DNA of 13,417 nucleotides from Acidobacterium sp. Lineage in GTDB: Bacteria; Acidobacteriota; Terriglobia; Terriglobales; Acidobacteriaceae. The notes under the pieces were generated by a model that was given only the letters and a program-made list of their open reading frames with translations, was not told the DNA's origin and did not search any database. Where the stretch lies: contig PMAM01000219.1 in the NCBI GenBank assembly GCA_003152595.1, positions 1 to 13,417 on the forward strand, in the 5' to 3' direction. Both the position numbers and the translations under genes were made by a program. Positions 5,992-13,417 of the stretch are shown piece by piece; position 1 is the stretch's first letter, and each line of letters starts with the position of its first letter.

Positions 5992-7525
5992 CGTATTCGC
6001 TTATACCCGTGTTTCGACGGTCAAACAGGGGGAGAAGGGCGTCTCATTACAAGAACAGAAAGACTCGATTATCCGATATGCTCATCAGCACCATCTCAAC
6101 ATAGGTCGCTGGTTCGAAGAGAGAGAAACCGCTGCCAAGCAAGGCCGCCCAGCGTTCACGCTTATGTTGAGGCTTCTGCGCTTAAGAGTGGCCGACGGCG
6201 TGATCATTCACAAGATTGATCGTAGTGCACGTAATCTCGGGGACTGGGCAGATGTCGGCAAACTTTCTGATGCTGGAGTCGCGATTCACTTTGCGAATGA
6301 GAGTGTTGATCTAGCCACAGTATCCGGTCGGCTCTCAGCCGACATTCAGGCCGTTGTTGCGGCCCATTACAGCCGGAATCTTCGCGAAGAAACCAAAAAA
6401 GGTTTCTATGGGAGGCTAAAGCAAGGATTCTATCCTTTGCGCGCACCCATCGGTTATCGGGACCAGGGTGCAGCAAAGGCAAAGCTACTTGATCCCGCGA
6501 TGGCTCCGTTCGTCAAGGAATGCTTCGAGTGCTACAGCAGTGGACAATGGTCACTGCCGGAACTCGTGCAGCGCATGCACGAGCGTGGACTGCGCAATCG
6601 ACGTGGCGGCCCGGTAACGATGAATGGCATTTCGACCATACTCACAAATCCTTTCTATGTAGGGATTATGAGGATCAGGCGAACTGGTCAGGAATTCTCT
6701 GGGAATCATGAGCCGCTCGTGAGCCGGGAACTGTTCCAGCGAGTCCAGGCGCTTCTCCACGGAAAAGCAGTGGATCGCGTGGTGCAGCATTCGTTTCTGT
6801 TCAGCCGATTGGTGCGCTGTGGAAGCTGTCGGTATTCGCTTATTGGCGAACACGCTAAAGGACACACGTACTACCGATGCCACAACCGCCCGTTCAAATC
6901 GCCCCCTGTGTGCCCGACAACGTCTATCAGAGAAGAAAAGATAGAAGAACACTTACTAACGCATATCGACACGCTAACGCTCTCCGAAGCAGAGCTCGCT
7001 CTCATGCGCGAGTGGATCGCTGATCGCCGTCAACATTCTGGAACAGAGCGTCAGGTACAAATCCGCTCTGTAAGCCTGCAGCTCGACTCACTTCGCGACC
7101 GTATGAGGCGCCTCGCCGATTTTCTCCTCGACGGATCACTTGAAAAGGCGGTCTTTGAGGAAAAACAAAAAGCGCTCGTTTGGGATGAGGCTCAATTGCG
7201 GCAAAGACTGGCTTCGCTCCAAACTGGGCATGACATCGCGCTTGAGGAGATCGAGCGTACTGTCGAACTCGCGAAAGATGCGTCATTGCTGTACAAACAG
7301 GCAAATCCGGAAAGGAAGCGTGAGTTGCTGCGAAGTCTACTGTCGAACCTTACCGTATCGGGGAAAAACGTAGATGTAGAGCTTGCAATTCCGTTTCGCG
7401 TGATCGCAAATCGAGAAAAAGCTTCTCATGGTAGCCCATATCGGGGGACTTGTCGAACTCTGGGTAACATCTTAGATCGCCTGCATAAGCATTTCGCCAA
7501 AGCTGACTTAGAGGTCAGTTCATAA
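5978..7525 (+). CDS. Large serine recombinase / integrase
   Basis: This protein of about 515 residues has an N-terminal resolvase domain (5-150) with catalytic Ser13 in YTRVST and the arginine-containing IHKIDRSARNL (77-87). A recombinase domain follows (about 150-260; typical GYR, then SILTNPFYVG-like STILTNPFYVGIMR). A zinc ribbon lies at C281-x2-C284, C301, C312, and a coiled coil at about 355-430, as usual for large serine integrases. It should cut and rejoin DNA through a covalent phosphoserine intermediate with two-base staggered ends. The start may be GTG 5978 or the better-looking ATG 5984 (MGNVFAYTRVST). All catalytic parts appear intact. It overlaps the 69-residue gene by up to 14 bases. 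It may have brought in part of this island. Inverted palindromic repeats 240 bp upstream are candidate sites. Confidence 0.93.
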   Translation: MSMGNVFAYTRVSTVKQGEKGVSLQEQKDSIIRYAHQHHLNIGRWFEERETAAKQGRPAFTLMLRLLRLRVADGVIIHKIDRSARNLGDWADVGKLSDAGVAIHFANESVDLATVSGRLSADIQAVVAAHYSRNLREETKKGFYGRLKQGFYPLRAPIGYRDQGAAKAKLLDPAMAPFVKECFECYSSGQWSLPELVQRMHERGLRNRRGGPVTMNGISTILTNPFYVGIMRIRRTGQEFSGNHEPLVSRELFQRVQALLHGKAVDRVVQHSFLFSRLVRCGSCRYSLIGEHAKGHTYYRCHNRPFKSPPVCPTTSIREEKIEEHLLTHIDTLTLSEAELALMREWIADRRQHSGTERQVQIRSVSLQLDSLRDRMRRLADFLLDGSLEKAVFEEKQKALVWDEAQLRQRLASLQTGHDIALEEIERTVELAKDASLLYKQANPERKRELLRSLLSNLTVSGKNVDVELAIPFRVIANREKASHGSPYRGTCRTLGNILDRLHKHFAKADLEVSS

Positions 7526-7552
7526 TCTGCGGTGCAGTATAGTCCCTTTATC

Positions 7553-7591
7553 CCGCCTGAAATAGACTGGCGGAATTGTCGTTCCCGACAA
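7553..7591 (+). terminator. Hairpin pair downstream of the recombinase
   Basis: Two small stems follow the recombinase stop: CCGCC (7553-7557) with GGCGG (7569-7573), and TTGTCG (7576-7581) with CGACAA (7586-7591) around TTCC. Neither is followed by a T-run. They may end the recombinase transcript. The second resembles the palindromes at 5537 and 5718 only partly (13 of 18 positions). Confidence 0.25.
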
Positions 7592-7600
7592 CCTATTCAT

Positions 7601-7629
7601 TTCCCAGGGGTAATTGTTATACTTATAGT
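7601..7629 (+). promoter_or_regulatory. Near-leaderless promoter candidate for the LamG pilin gene
   Basis: TTCCCA (7601-7606, four of six matches to TTGACA), a 17-base spacer and TATAGT (7624-7629) precede the ATG at 7641. Transcription would start about five bases before the start codon, leaving no room for a ribosome-binding site. An overlapping TATACT lies at 7618-7623. This rests on consensus matching only. Confidence 0.35.
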
Positions 7630-7640
7630 ATTCCCCACTC

Positions 7641-8897
7641 ATGCAACCAAGTATTGTGCAGGGCGCTCAAACGGGGCAATCCGACAAGTCAGGCTTCACC
7701 CTGATCGAGCTTTTGGTTGTCATCGCGATCATCGCCATCCTTGCGGTCGTTGTTGTATTGACCCTCAATCCCGCACAACTTCTCGCTCAGTCCCGCGACG
7801 CAAACCGGGTCTCCGATATGGCAACCCTTACCTCTGCCCTCAATCTTTACACCACCGACCAGTCGGGGGCATCCACCTTTTCCCTCGGCATCGCCTCCGA
7901 TACGTACCCAAGCGTCTATGATCCCGCCGCTTCTTCGACCTGCGGCTCCCTTGGCCTTCCTTCTCTCAGTACCTCGACCGGCCAGTCTTGGTATTGCAGC
8001 ACAAGCAGCACCTTCCGCCAGACGAACAGCAATGGATGGATTCCTGTGAATCTCGGGAACATCTCCGCAGGAAGCCCGATTGGGAATCTTCCTGTCGATC
8101 CCGTGGATCAGACCTCGACAGGACTCTATTACACATACAACACGAATGGAAGCCAGTTTGAGGTTACTGCTGACCTTGAATCCCAGAAATACAAGGAACA
8201 ATACGGGAACAGTCCCAATACCAGCATGTTTCCCGAGGTCGTGAGCGGAGGCACTCCTACCGTATCTGCCCTCTACAACCCGGCAGGCCTTGTGGGATAT
8301 TGGCCGATGAATGAAGGATCGGGATCAAGCACGATCGATCAAAGCGGGAACGGCAACAACGGGACATGGTCAGGGACGGCCAGTTGCAGTAATACCTATT
8401 ATTCGTCAGGAAAGACCGCGAACTTCTCTGGCTGCTTTGTGCGCTCGAGAAACAATAGCGCTATCATCGGTAATCCAAGCATCCTCCAGCTGACCTCCTC
8501 GATGACGCTTACGGGGTGGATTTATGTATTATCCGCATCAAACTACGCCACCATTTTGCAGAATGGGACTACGACCACGACGACGGTGAATATGTATACC
8601 GGCTCCGGCGGAGTGGGTATACGATTTTACCTCAATAACGGAGCCATGGGAGTGGCCACCACAACTCCTCTCAATACGTGGTATCAGTTTGCCGCGACGT
8701 GGGATGGCGCGACCATGAAGCTTTATATTAACGGGCAGTTCGCGGCCTCGAATGCCTATTCTGTTCCTTTGTCGTATGCCAACGGCTGGCCATGGTTTAT
8801 AGGAGAGAGCTTCTCGGGGAACATGAATGACGTCCGAATTTATAACCGTGCGCTTTCTTCTGCAGAGGTGATGGCTCTTTATAACGCCGAGCGTTAG
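7641..8897 (+). CDS. Type IV pilin-like prepilin with C-terminal LamG/concanavalin A-like domain
   Basis: The 418-residue protein begins with a short basic leader and a class III/prepilin peptidase site, KSG^FTLIELLVVIAIIAIL, with cleavage expected after Gly18 and the conserved Glu at +5. The hydrophobic helix (19-41) continues into an alpha-spine with SRDANRVSDMATLTSALNLY, as in pseudopilins. A pilin-like globular region runs to about 205. A LamG-3-type jelly-roll follows from about 212 (GLVGYWPMNEGSGSSTIDQSGNGNNGTW) and ends DVRIYNRALSSAEVMALYNAER. The product is presumably exported through a type IV pilus-like machine and displayed at the cell surface to bind glycans or partner cells. This architecture is a hallmark of Patescibacteria genomes. 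No pilus assembly genes are nearby, so it is a stand-alone locus. It is related to the fragment at 3972-4170. Confidence 0.9.
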   Translation: MQPSIVQGAQTGQSDKSGFTLIELLVVIAIIAILAVVVVLTLNPAQLLAQSRDANRVSDMATLTSALNLYTTDQSGASTFSLGIASDTYPSVYDPAASSTCGSLGLPSLSTSTGQSWYCSTSSTFRQTNSNGWIPVNLGNISAGSPIGNLPVDPVDQTSTGLYYTYNTNGSQFEVTADLESQKYKEQYGNSPNTSMFPEVVSGGTPTVSALYNPAGLVGYWPMNEGSGSSTIDQSGNGNNGTWSGTASCSNTYYSSGKTANFSGCFVRSRNNSAIIGNPSILQLTSSMTLTGWIYVLSASNYATILQNGTTTTTTVNMYTGSGGVGIRFYLNNGAMGVATTTPLNTWYQFAATWDGATMKLYINGQFAASNAYSVPLSYANGWPWFIGESFSGNMNDVRIYNRALSSAEVMALYNAER

Positions 8898-8999
8898 GGG
8901 TGATTGCTGCTCCAACCTCGACGGCCCCCTTCCCGCACATCATACCGCCTTGTATTCTTTCCCCTACCCTTTGGCAGCTCATACTCCAGTGGGAACACA

Positions 9000-9027
9000 G
9001 TGACAAATCTAGACCCGGCGCTATACT
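9000..9027 (+). promoter_or_regulatory. Leaderless promoter candidate for the Mrr-like gene
   Basis: GTGACA (9000-9005), a 16-base spacer and TATACT (9022-9027) lie just before the ATG at 9034. The predicted transcription start coincides with the start codon itself. No Shine-Dalgarno sequence is present. Both hexamers match the sigma70 consensus well (five of six each). Confidence 0.5.
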
Positions 9028-9033
9028 TCAGAC

Positions 9034-10053
9034 ATGACTAAGGCAGAACCCGTATTGTGGGGTATTCACGGGGGACGGACAGGTGACGCCGACAGCTTGT
9101 TCTTGAAGCACAATCGGATTGCTTTGGGATGGGCCGAAATAGGGGATCTCAGCGGGCTCAAAGCCGACCGAGACGCATTTCGAGCAAGGGTTGCTGCAAC
9201 ATATCCCGACAAAACTCCGCCGTCGGTAGCGAACAGCGCGGGTCAACTCTTTCGATTCGTGCATGAGATGAGAGAGGGTGACTTTGTCGTATATCCATCT
9301 CAGCGAGACCGCCAAGTGCACATCGGCAAAATCGAAGGCTCCTATCAATACGACCCTTCCATCGAAGCAGGCTATCCAAACGTTCGAAAGGTGAGCTGGC
9401 TGAAGGCGTTGCCGAGGACGCGGTTTTCTCAAGGCGCACTTTATGAAATAGGCTCGGCCATGAGCTTATTCCAAGTTAAGAACTACGCGGAGGAATTCAG
9501 ATCGGCGCTCGAAAAAGGGCCGGAATCTCCCATCCCAGTCAAGAAAGACGAAACGGTGGCCGCGGTCGTCGGTGACATTGAAGAGACCACACGGGATTTT
9601 CTAATCAAAGCGCTCGCGCAGGAGCTTAAAGGGCATCCCTTCGCCCACTTTGTCGGCTATTTGCTCAATGCGATGGGGTATCGCTGCAGGATTTCGCCCG
9701 AAGGCACTGACGGTGGCATAGATATTATTGCGCACAAGGATGAGCTCGGCTTCGAACCGCCACTCATCAAGGTTCAAGCGAAGAGCAGCGAGGCCGCTGT
9801 CGGTGATCCCGTCGTGTCAGCGTTGTATGGAAAGGTGGGACAGGGAGAATTTGGCCTTGTCGTCACTTTGGGTACGTTCACGCCAGCCGCAAAGTCTTTT
9901 GCAAGGAGTAAGACAAATCTGCGCCTGATTGACGGGGAAGAGCTCGTTCAGCTGATTCTCCAGTATTACGACCGATTCGACTCCAAATATAGGGGCATCC
10001 TGCCTCTCAAACGAGTCTACGTTCCGGAGTCACTTGAGGAGACCGCAGACTAA
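9034..10053 (+). CDS. Mrr-like restriction endonuclease with N-terminal recognition-like domain
   Basis: The C-terminal half (about 198-312) is an Mrr_cat-type PD-(D/E)xK nuclease: HPFAHFVGYLLNAMGYRCRI, EGTDGGIDIIAH with the catalytic Asp at about 230, then IKVQAKSS with Gln248 and Lys250 (the QxK variant usual in Mrr), and a GLVVTLGTFTPAAKSFA strand-helix end. The N-terminal 160 residues (LWGIHGGRTGDADSLFLKHNRIALGW, later GDFVVYPSQRDRQVHIGKIEG) form a separate domain found in front of Mrr nucleases, possibly a PUA/EVE-like reader of modified bases. The enzyme probably cuts DNA carrying foreign modification (type IV restriction). It is 339 residues, typical of two-domain Mrr proteins, and appears intact. 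It is a single-gene unit with its own promoter and terminator. Confidence 0.87.
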   Translation: MTKAEPVLWGIHGGRTGDADSLFLKHNRIALGWAEIGDLSGLKADRDAFRARVAATYPDKTPPSVANSAGQLFRFVHEMREGDFVVYPSQRDRQVHIGKIEGSYQYDPSIEAGYPNVRKVSWLKALPRTRFSQGALYEIGSAMSLFQVKNYAEEFRSALEKGPESPIPVKKDETVAAVVGDIEETTRDFLIKALAQELKGHPFAHFVGYLLNAMGYRCRISPEGTDGGIDIIAHKDELGFEPPLIKVQAKSSEAAVGDPVVSALYGKVGQGEFGLVVTLGTFTPAAKSFARSKTNLRLIDGEELVQLILQYYDRFDSKYRGILPLKRVYVPESLEETAD

Positions 10054-10127
10054 GCGTTTATATCGAAGCAGGCGGCTTTTCATTCGCTATCCAATGTAAT
10101 ACAACGGGGCGTACTTTCGTAACGTTG

Positions 10128-10164
10128 CGTTCCACAGGGACGATCTGCCATTCTCTGTGGCACG
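10128..10164. repeat. Imperfect hairpin downstream of the Mrr-like gene
   Basis: CGTTCCACAGGGA (10128-10140) pairs with TCTCTGTGGCACG (10152-10164) at 11 of 13 positions around an 11-base loop. It stands ahead of the stronger T-tailed terminator and may add to transcript-end stability. No other role is suggested by the sequence. Confidence 0.4.
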
Positions 10165-10181
10165 TTCCCTTTGAATCTGCG

Positions 10182-10218
10182 GGCCCGCCAGAGCAGTAGC
10201 CAGGGTGGCGGGCCTTTT
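10182..10218 (+). terminator. Rho-independent terminator of the Mrr-like gene
   Basis: GGCCCGCCA (10182-10190) and TGGCGGGCC (10206-10214) form a perfect, GC-rich nine-base stem with a 15-base loop, followed directly by TTTT. The T-tail is on the plus strand only, so it serves the Mrr-like gene and not the opposing TrlF gene. Confidence 0.75.
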
Positions 10219-10257
10219 CCCTAAGCGCTGCGGGAAATCAGGTGAGGCATGGTAGTT

Positions 10258-10377
10258 CTATGCTTCCTGAAGAGGAATTCGCAACCGCCCGTCTGCGGCA
10301 TCCTCAACGTCGCGCTCGTTGAGAGCAAACTGCCTATTGATCCGCTCGCTCCTAATGTTCCATCTCTTGCGCTCCAA
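10258..10377 (-). CDS. Possible 39-residue ORF downstream of the TrlF gene
   Basis: On the minus strand, after an in-frame TAG, the frame reads MERKRWNIRSERINRQFALN from a TTG at 10377, then ERDVEDAADGRLRIPLQEA and a TAG. The amino-acid mix (balanced charges, helix-friendly) and purine-rich first codon positions look more protein-like than the longer Ser/Gly/Leu-rich frame overlapping it. It has only a TTG start and no ribosome site, so it may instead be the decayed end of a former gene. No family is recognised. The rest of 10219-10417 shows no other gene. Confidence 0.3.
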   Translation of the reverse strand: MERKRWNIRSERINRQFALNERDVEDAADGRLRIPLQEA

Positions 10378-10417
10378 GTCGGGCCGCTACGATCCGGGAA
10401 GAGTGCCAGCAATCTGG

Positions 10418-13219
10418 TCAGAATCCATATTTCTCTTTGCGCAGCTTGAATGCCTCTTTACCGCCCTCAGTGACCAACGTGATCTCGTCTTTGATTCTGG
10501 GACTGTCGATTGCACCAACGGCCTTGATCTGCCCGCCGGTTTGGTCACCCGCCTTCACATAGTCGCAACAAATAACGAGTTCCGCATCCCCGTTCACAAC
10601 GAGATTGGCATTGTGGCTGGAAAAGATAAACTGCCGCCGTCTCTTCGCGGTCCACATTTTGCGGACAATCTCTGGGCTCATCTTGCTATCGACATCATCT
10701 TCCGGCTGATCGATTATGAGAGGAGCGCCGGGTTGGTTAAGCAGTACGGTGAGAAGCGCGGTCGCCTGTTGACCCGCTGAGGCATCAGCAAAGTCAATAA
10801 ACTCGTGGGTGTCTTTGTTTACGCAATAGCGGAAAATTGGGTTGAATTCAAGTTCGGTAACGGAGAGGTCAAGCCATTTCGCGGGGGTTAGGCCCGCTGC
10901 AAGTCTTGTCTTCTCGGTTTGAATGAAATTGCACTTATCGAGCCGACCCGTAGCAGGAAGGGGATCGTTCGTCGTGGCGCTATTGTGCGTAGCCAACGAC
11001 TCCAATTCCTTAAGTATCTCGGTCCATTCCGCAAGAGGGTCTGCCGCCTGAACTATCAACCGACAGAGATCGTCGAGCTTCTGCTCTCTGATGTTGAAGC
11101 CAACACACGCAACCTTCAACTTCTGCTTCAGTGAGTCGATGTCGAGGCTTCCGCGCACATCGGCCACAATGAGGCCGTCGGAGAGCGCAGAAAACGCCTT
11201 GCACTGCTGCTCAAGCGCGGTGACTTTGTCGGTATGGAGATCGTTCCATTTTTGCCGCAGCCCCGTATAGGCTGATGCGGGATCCGTGACGCCCCTGAGA
11301 GTATTACGGCTAGTCATCTGTAGTTTCCTGAGTCCCGAAATTCTCGTCTCGACGGTCTGTATTTCCGTCAATTGTTGCTGATTGCTCGTGGCCCTCTCCT
11401 TTGCAGCCTCGTACCGTGCATCGAAAGCATTCTTTGCCGCTTCCCACCGGGCCAATGCCGTTGCGATAGCTCCTAGGGAATCTTCTCCAAAGAGGGCGGT
11501 AAGCTGTGCAATCTGGTCGCGAATCTCCTTGAATTTGGCCGAATACGCCTCTTGAACGTCGCCTATCAGTGATGCGTTTTCAATTTCATGAAATGCTTCA
11601 AAGGTCTCGGGCTCGTCGCCGACTCCACTCCGGAGGGCATCTACCATTTCCTTCGCGCGATTTAATTCGTCCTCGAGGCCCTGAATTATGCCTTCTTCGT
11701 TGTCGTACAGCGGCTTCTTAGAGATCGTTTCCTGATCAGTTTCGGTGAGACCTTTGAGGGACGACCGAAGCGCGGTGACCTGTTCTGTCTGGGAGGCGAT
11801 CTCTAAATCGTATTTTCGAATTTCGGCTTCAATTTCCCGTTCTCGAATCAGGTTGCTGTACGCGCTTCTGATTGCTGTTTCGGCATCGCGGATATCGAAA
11901 CGAATCTTATCGAGAGCCTGTTTGATTGGAAGCTCCACGAATCGTTTCAACTCCTCGATTCGGACCCCGATGCTGCTCAGTTGCTTCTGGCTGTACGCTT
12001 GCACCGGGAAAACACTCCGCACCTGCTGCTCTGTGACCTGTTCGAAGGGCGCATTGCCGATCTTGAGAAAGATTTCCTGGGTTTTCGAATTGCGTTTTAT
12101 GATGTGCTTCACGCTGTTAAGGAGAAAAGTGATAATGACCTCGCCGTCAAGTTTCAGTAGCGTATCATCGATCAGCTTCTTTCTCCTCGTCTGGACGGGC
12201 GCGATATCCGAACCCGTGTTCTCGACCGGCTGATCGCAGAGCCCCCAACGCAGGTATTCGAGAATCGTTGACTTGCCGGTTCCTCGGCCACCAATCACCG
12301 CGTTGTTTTGCTGATTGAAATCAACCTCGATTCTTCCCAGAAACTTTGAATTTGACACGCTCATCGAGACGATCCACTGATTTGGTAGCTCAGGCTCCGC
12401 ATGCGTAAGCCGGGATTCCTTAGCCAGACACGCTTGCCTCAGCGCCTCTGCGGTCGGCTCCGACCATTTCACCCAGGTCGAGTATTTCCCGAGGCTTCCG
12501 TGGTCGCGTCGCCGGTTGTCCGAAGTTTGGATCACTCCGATGGATTTGAAACCATAGTCCCGGTTTTCGCCCGATACTATCGCTAAGTTACCAGTGCCAA
12601 ACTTCAACACTGATCCATCGGTGTATCCTCCCACGCACGGCATCGACTTGTAGAAATTTGCGAAACCCGACCGCAGGAGTGTTCCATAACCGGTTTCGCT
12701 GACATTCGGGAAGACGATGAACCGACCTTTGAGATAACTATGGCTGTTGAGGAGTTCGTACAGTTGCGTGAGGTCTCCGACGACATTCTGAGGAATGCGG
12801 ACCACCTGCGCGTGTTTAGCGTCCGTCATCGGAGCTTGCGTAATCGACAGGGCGGTCAGAACGCTTGGTAATAAATTCTCCGGGAATTCAGCGTCCAAAA
12901 TCAGAAGCGCTTGGCAGTTCGGCGCTGTCAGGGTCAATTCGACTCCCGGAAATACAACGATTCGGCTGCCCTCCGGAATCGGGTGCCCTTTATCATCCAG
13001 TTCATTGAGCGCGGCCTTCTTCACATAGGGGAAAAACGCGAGATCATGATGGTCGGTGACGGCGATAGCGCCAAGACCCTTCTCTCGGCACGCAAGGATT
13101 AACTCCTCGGCATAGGCGTTTCTGTCAGCCTCGGAGGTCGCGTCCGCGCCCGTCCAATTGATGTCGCGCGGAGTATGAACCTGAAAGTCGCATTTGAAAA
13201 AGTGCGCGCCTTTGTCCAT
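10418..13219 (-). CDS. TrlF-family protein: PHP phosphoesterase domain fused to SMC/ABC-like ATPase
   Basis: The 933-residue protein starts with a PHP domain (about 8-275): CDFQVHTPRD (10-19), VTDHHD (54-59), FPGVELT (90-96) and QTSDN (231-235) carry metal-ligand positions. The first His of the usual HxH is Gln13, so one metal site may differ. From about 285 an ABC/SMC-type ATPase follows, with Walker A GGRGTGKST (310-318). A long helical coiled-coil part (about 430-745) splits it from the second ATPase half, with a signature-like DASAGQQATALL (812-823), Walker B PLIIDQPEDD (833-842) and an H-loop FSSHN (866-870). This matches the TrlF family of AAA/ABC-like ATPases, regarded as conflict or nucleic-acid-processing proteins. 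The role is probably ATP-gated cleavage of nucleic acid or a nucleotide upon phage sensing, which is inference. The gene is monocistronic or leads a short tail ORF, and is convergent with the Mrr-like gene. Confidence 0.88.
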   Translation of the reverse strand: MDKGAHFFKCDFQVHTPRDINWTGADATSEADRNAYAEELILACREKGLGAIAVTDHHDLAFFPYVKKAALNELDDKGHPIPEGSRIVVFPGVELTLTAPNCQALLILDAEFPENLLPSVLTALSITQAPMTDAKHAQVVRIPQNVVGDLTQLYELLNSHSYLKGRFIVFPNVSETGYGTLLRSGFANFYKSMPCVGGYTDGSVLKFGTGNLAIVSGENRDYGFKSIGVIQTSDNRRRDHGSLGKYSTWVKWSEPTAEALRQACLAKESRLTHAEPELPNQWIVSMSVSNSKFLGRIEVDFNQQNNAVIGGRGTGKSTILEYLRWGLCDQPVENTGSDIAPVQTRRKKLIDDTLLKLDGEVIITFLLNSVKHIIKRNSKTQEIFLKIGNAPFEQVTEQQVRSVFPVQAYSQKQLSSIGVRIEELKRFVELPIKQALDKIRFDIRDAETAIRSAYSNLIREREIEAEIRKYDLEIASQTEQVTALRSSLKGLTETDQETISKKPLYDNEEGIIQGLEDELNRAKEMVDALRSGVGDEPETFEAFHEIENASLIGDVQEAYSAKFKEIRDQIAQLTALFGEDSLGAIATALARWEAAKNAFDARYEAAKERATSNQQQLTEIQTVETRISGLRKLQMTSRNTLRGVTDPASAYTGLRQKWNDLHTDKVTALEQQCKAFSALSDGLIVADVRGSLDIDSLKQKLKVACVGFNIREQKLDDLCRLIVQAADPLAEWTEILKELESLATHNSATTNDPLPATGRLDKCNFIQTEKTRLAAGLTPAKWLDLSVTELEFNPIFRYCVNKDTHEFIDFADASAGQQATALLTVLLNQPGAPLIIDQPEDDVDSKMSPEIVRKMWTAKRRRQFIFSSHNANLVVNGDAELVICCDYVKAGDQTGGQIKAVGAIDSPRIKDEITLVTEGGKEAFKLRKEKYGF

Positions 13220-13256
13220 AGATATGTGTCGGATGATTTTGGTGTAAGTTGATCAG

Positions 13257-13286
13257 ATTTTAGCGCGGAACGAGGGGAAAAAGCAA
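13257..13286 (-). promoter_or_regulatory. Weak promoter candidate for the TrlF gene
   Basis: On the minus strand TTGCTT (13286-13281), an 18-base spacer and TAAAAT (13262-13257, five of six to consensus) precede the ATG at 13219, predicting a leader of about 30 bases. No Shine-Dalgarno sequence is seen in that leader. The -35 match is poor. Confidence 0.3.
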
Positions 13287-13360
13287 AGTAATAGCGATGT
13301 ATCGGTTAGAACAGGACCGCCGTTCTTCGCCTCGTTGTCTCCTCCGGCAACATCTCCCGT

Positions 13361-13417
13361 CTATAACTTTCCCGCACCAGCGATAAGATGACCACACGCT
13401 TCGATCAGGGCCTCGGT
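13361..13417 (-). CDS. Possible C-terminal end of an unidentified protein (partial, cut by window edge)
   Basis: Read from the right edge on the minus strand, one frame gives TEALIEACGHLIAGAGKL followed by TAG. It looks like a helical protein end, but 18 residues cannot be assigned. A second frame stays open as well with an Arg-rich, less natural composition, so the call is weak. Between this stop and the TrlF start I see only the promoter candidate. Confidence 0.3.
   Translation of the reverse strand, partial: TEALIEACGHLIAGAGKL

Noticed and set aside
7532..7921. 129-codon plus-strand frame overlapping the pilin start
   Set aside because: It is a shadow of the pilin gene (Arg/His/Pro-rich) and carries no motif.
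10221..10412. 63-codon minus-strand frame after TrlF
   Set aside because: It is Ser/Gly/Thr-rich and less protein-like than the overlapping 39-codon frame; no family features.
1..13417. CRISPR array, tRNA or rRNA genes
   Set aside because: No regularly spaced direct repeats and no cloverleaf or rRNA-like stretches were noticed on reading; no scanning program was run.

Overview
The window looks like a piece of accessory (defence-island) chromosome from a bacterium of the Candidate Phyla Radiation (Patescibacteria/Parcubacteria, Kaiserbacteria-like). The main clue is the gene at 7641-8897, a type IV pilin-like N-terminus fused to a LamG/concanavalin-like domain with the C-terminal signature DVRIYNRALSSAEVMALYNA, a combination very common in those genomes. 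A decayed second copy of the same kind of domain lies at 3972-4170. The standard stop codons (TAA, TAG, TGA) are all used. Most genes lack a recognisable Shine-Dalgarno sequence, and two have a -10 box almost touching the start codon. The taxonomic call is inference and could be wrong.

Left part (1-4170): the tail of an unknown gene and a strong hairpin are followed by a compact, translationally coupled three-gene operon. It encodes a SAM-dependent DNA methyltransferase (296-1531), a Z1-domain superfamily 2 helicase-like ATPase (1528-3417) and an unrecognised 153-residue protein (3410-3871). It resembles the Z1-containing restriction-modification-like systems, but the GHKL/MutL-like ATPase, the AIPR protein and the usual PD-(D/E)xK gene are not visible. 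This is the best candidate here for a reduced or poorly described defence system. It ends about 100 bp before the truncated LamG remnant, which suggests that the cassette landed in or next to a pilin gene.

Middle part (4214-7525): a minus-strand set (XRE-type regulator, RuvC-like RNase H-fold nuclease, small basic protein) faces away from a plus-strand pair (69-residue protein, large serine recombinase). A 78-nt imperfect hairpin spans the end of the RuvC-like gene. A perfect palindrome lies upstream of the regulator. A nearly perfect 24-bp inverted repeat with palindromic cores sits between the two divergent units and may be a recombination or regulatory site.

Right part (7641-13417): the LamG pilin is followed by a type IV-like Mrr restriction endonuclease with its own N-terminal domain, a near-leaderless promoter and a good intrinsic terminator. 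Convergent to it is a 933-residue TrlF-family protein (PHP phosphoesterase domain plus coiled-coil SMC/ABC-like ATPase). A possible 39-codon ORF lies downstream of TrlF, and the last codons of another minus-strand gene may be present at the right edge.

Taken together, the Z1/methyltransferase operon, the Mrr-like nuclease and the TrlF-like ATPase are three independent candidate anti-invader modules. The recombinase and the RuvC-like unit would supply mobility or DNA processing.
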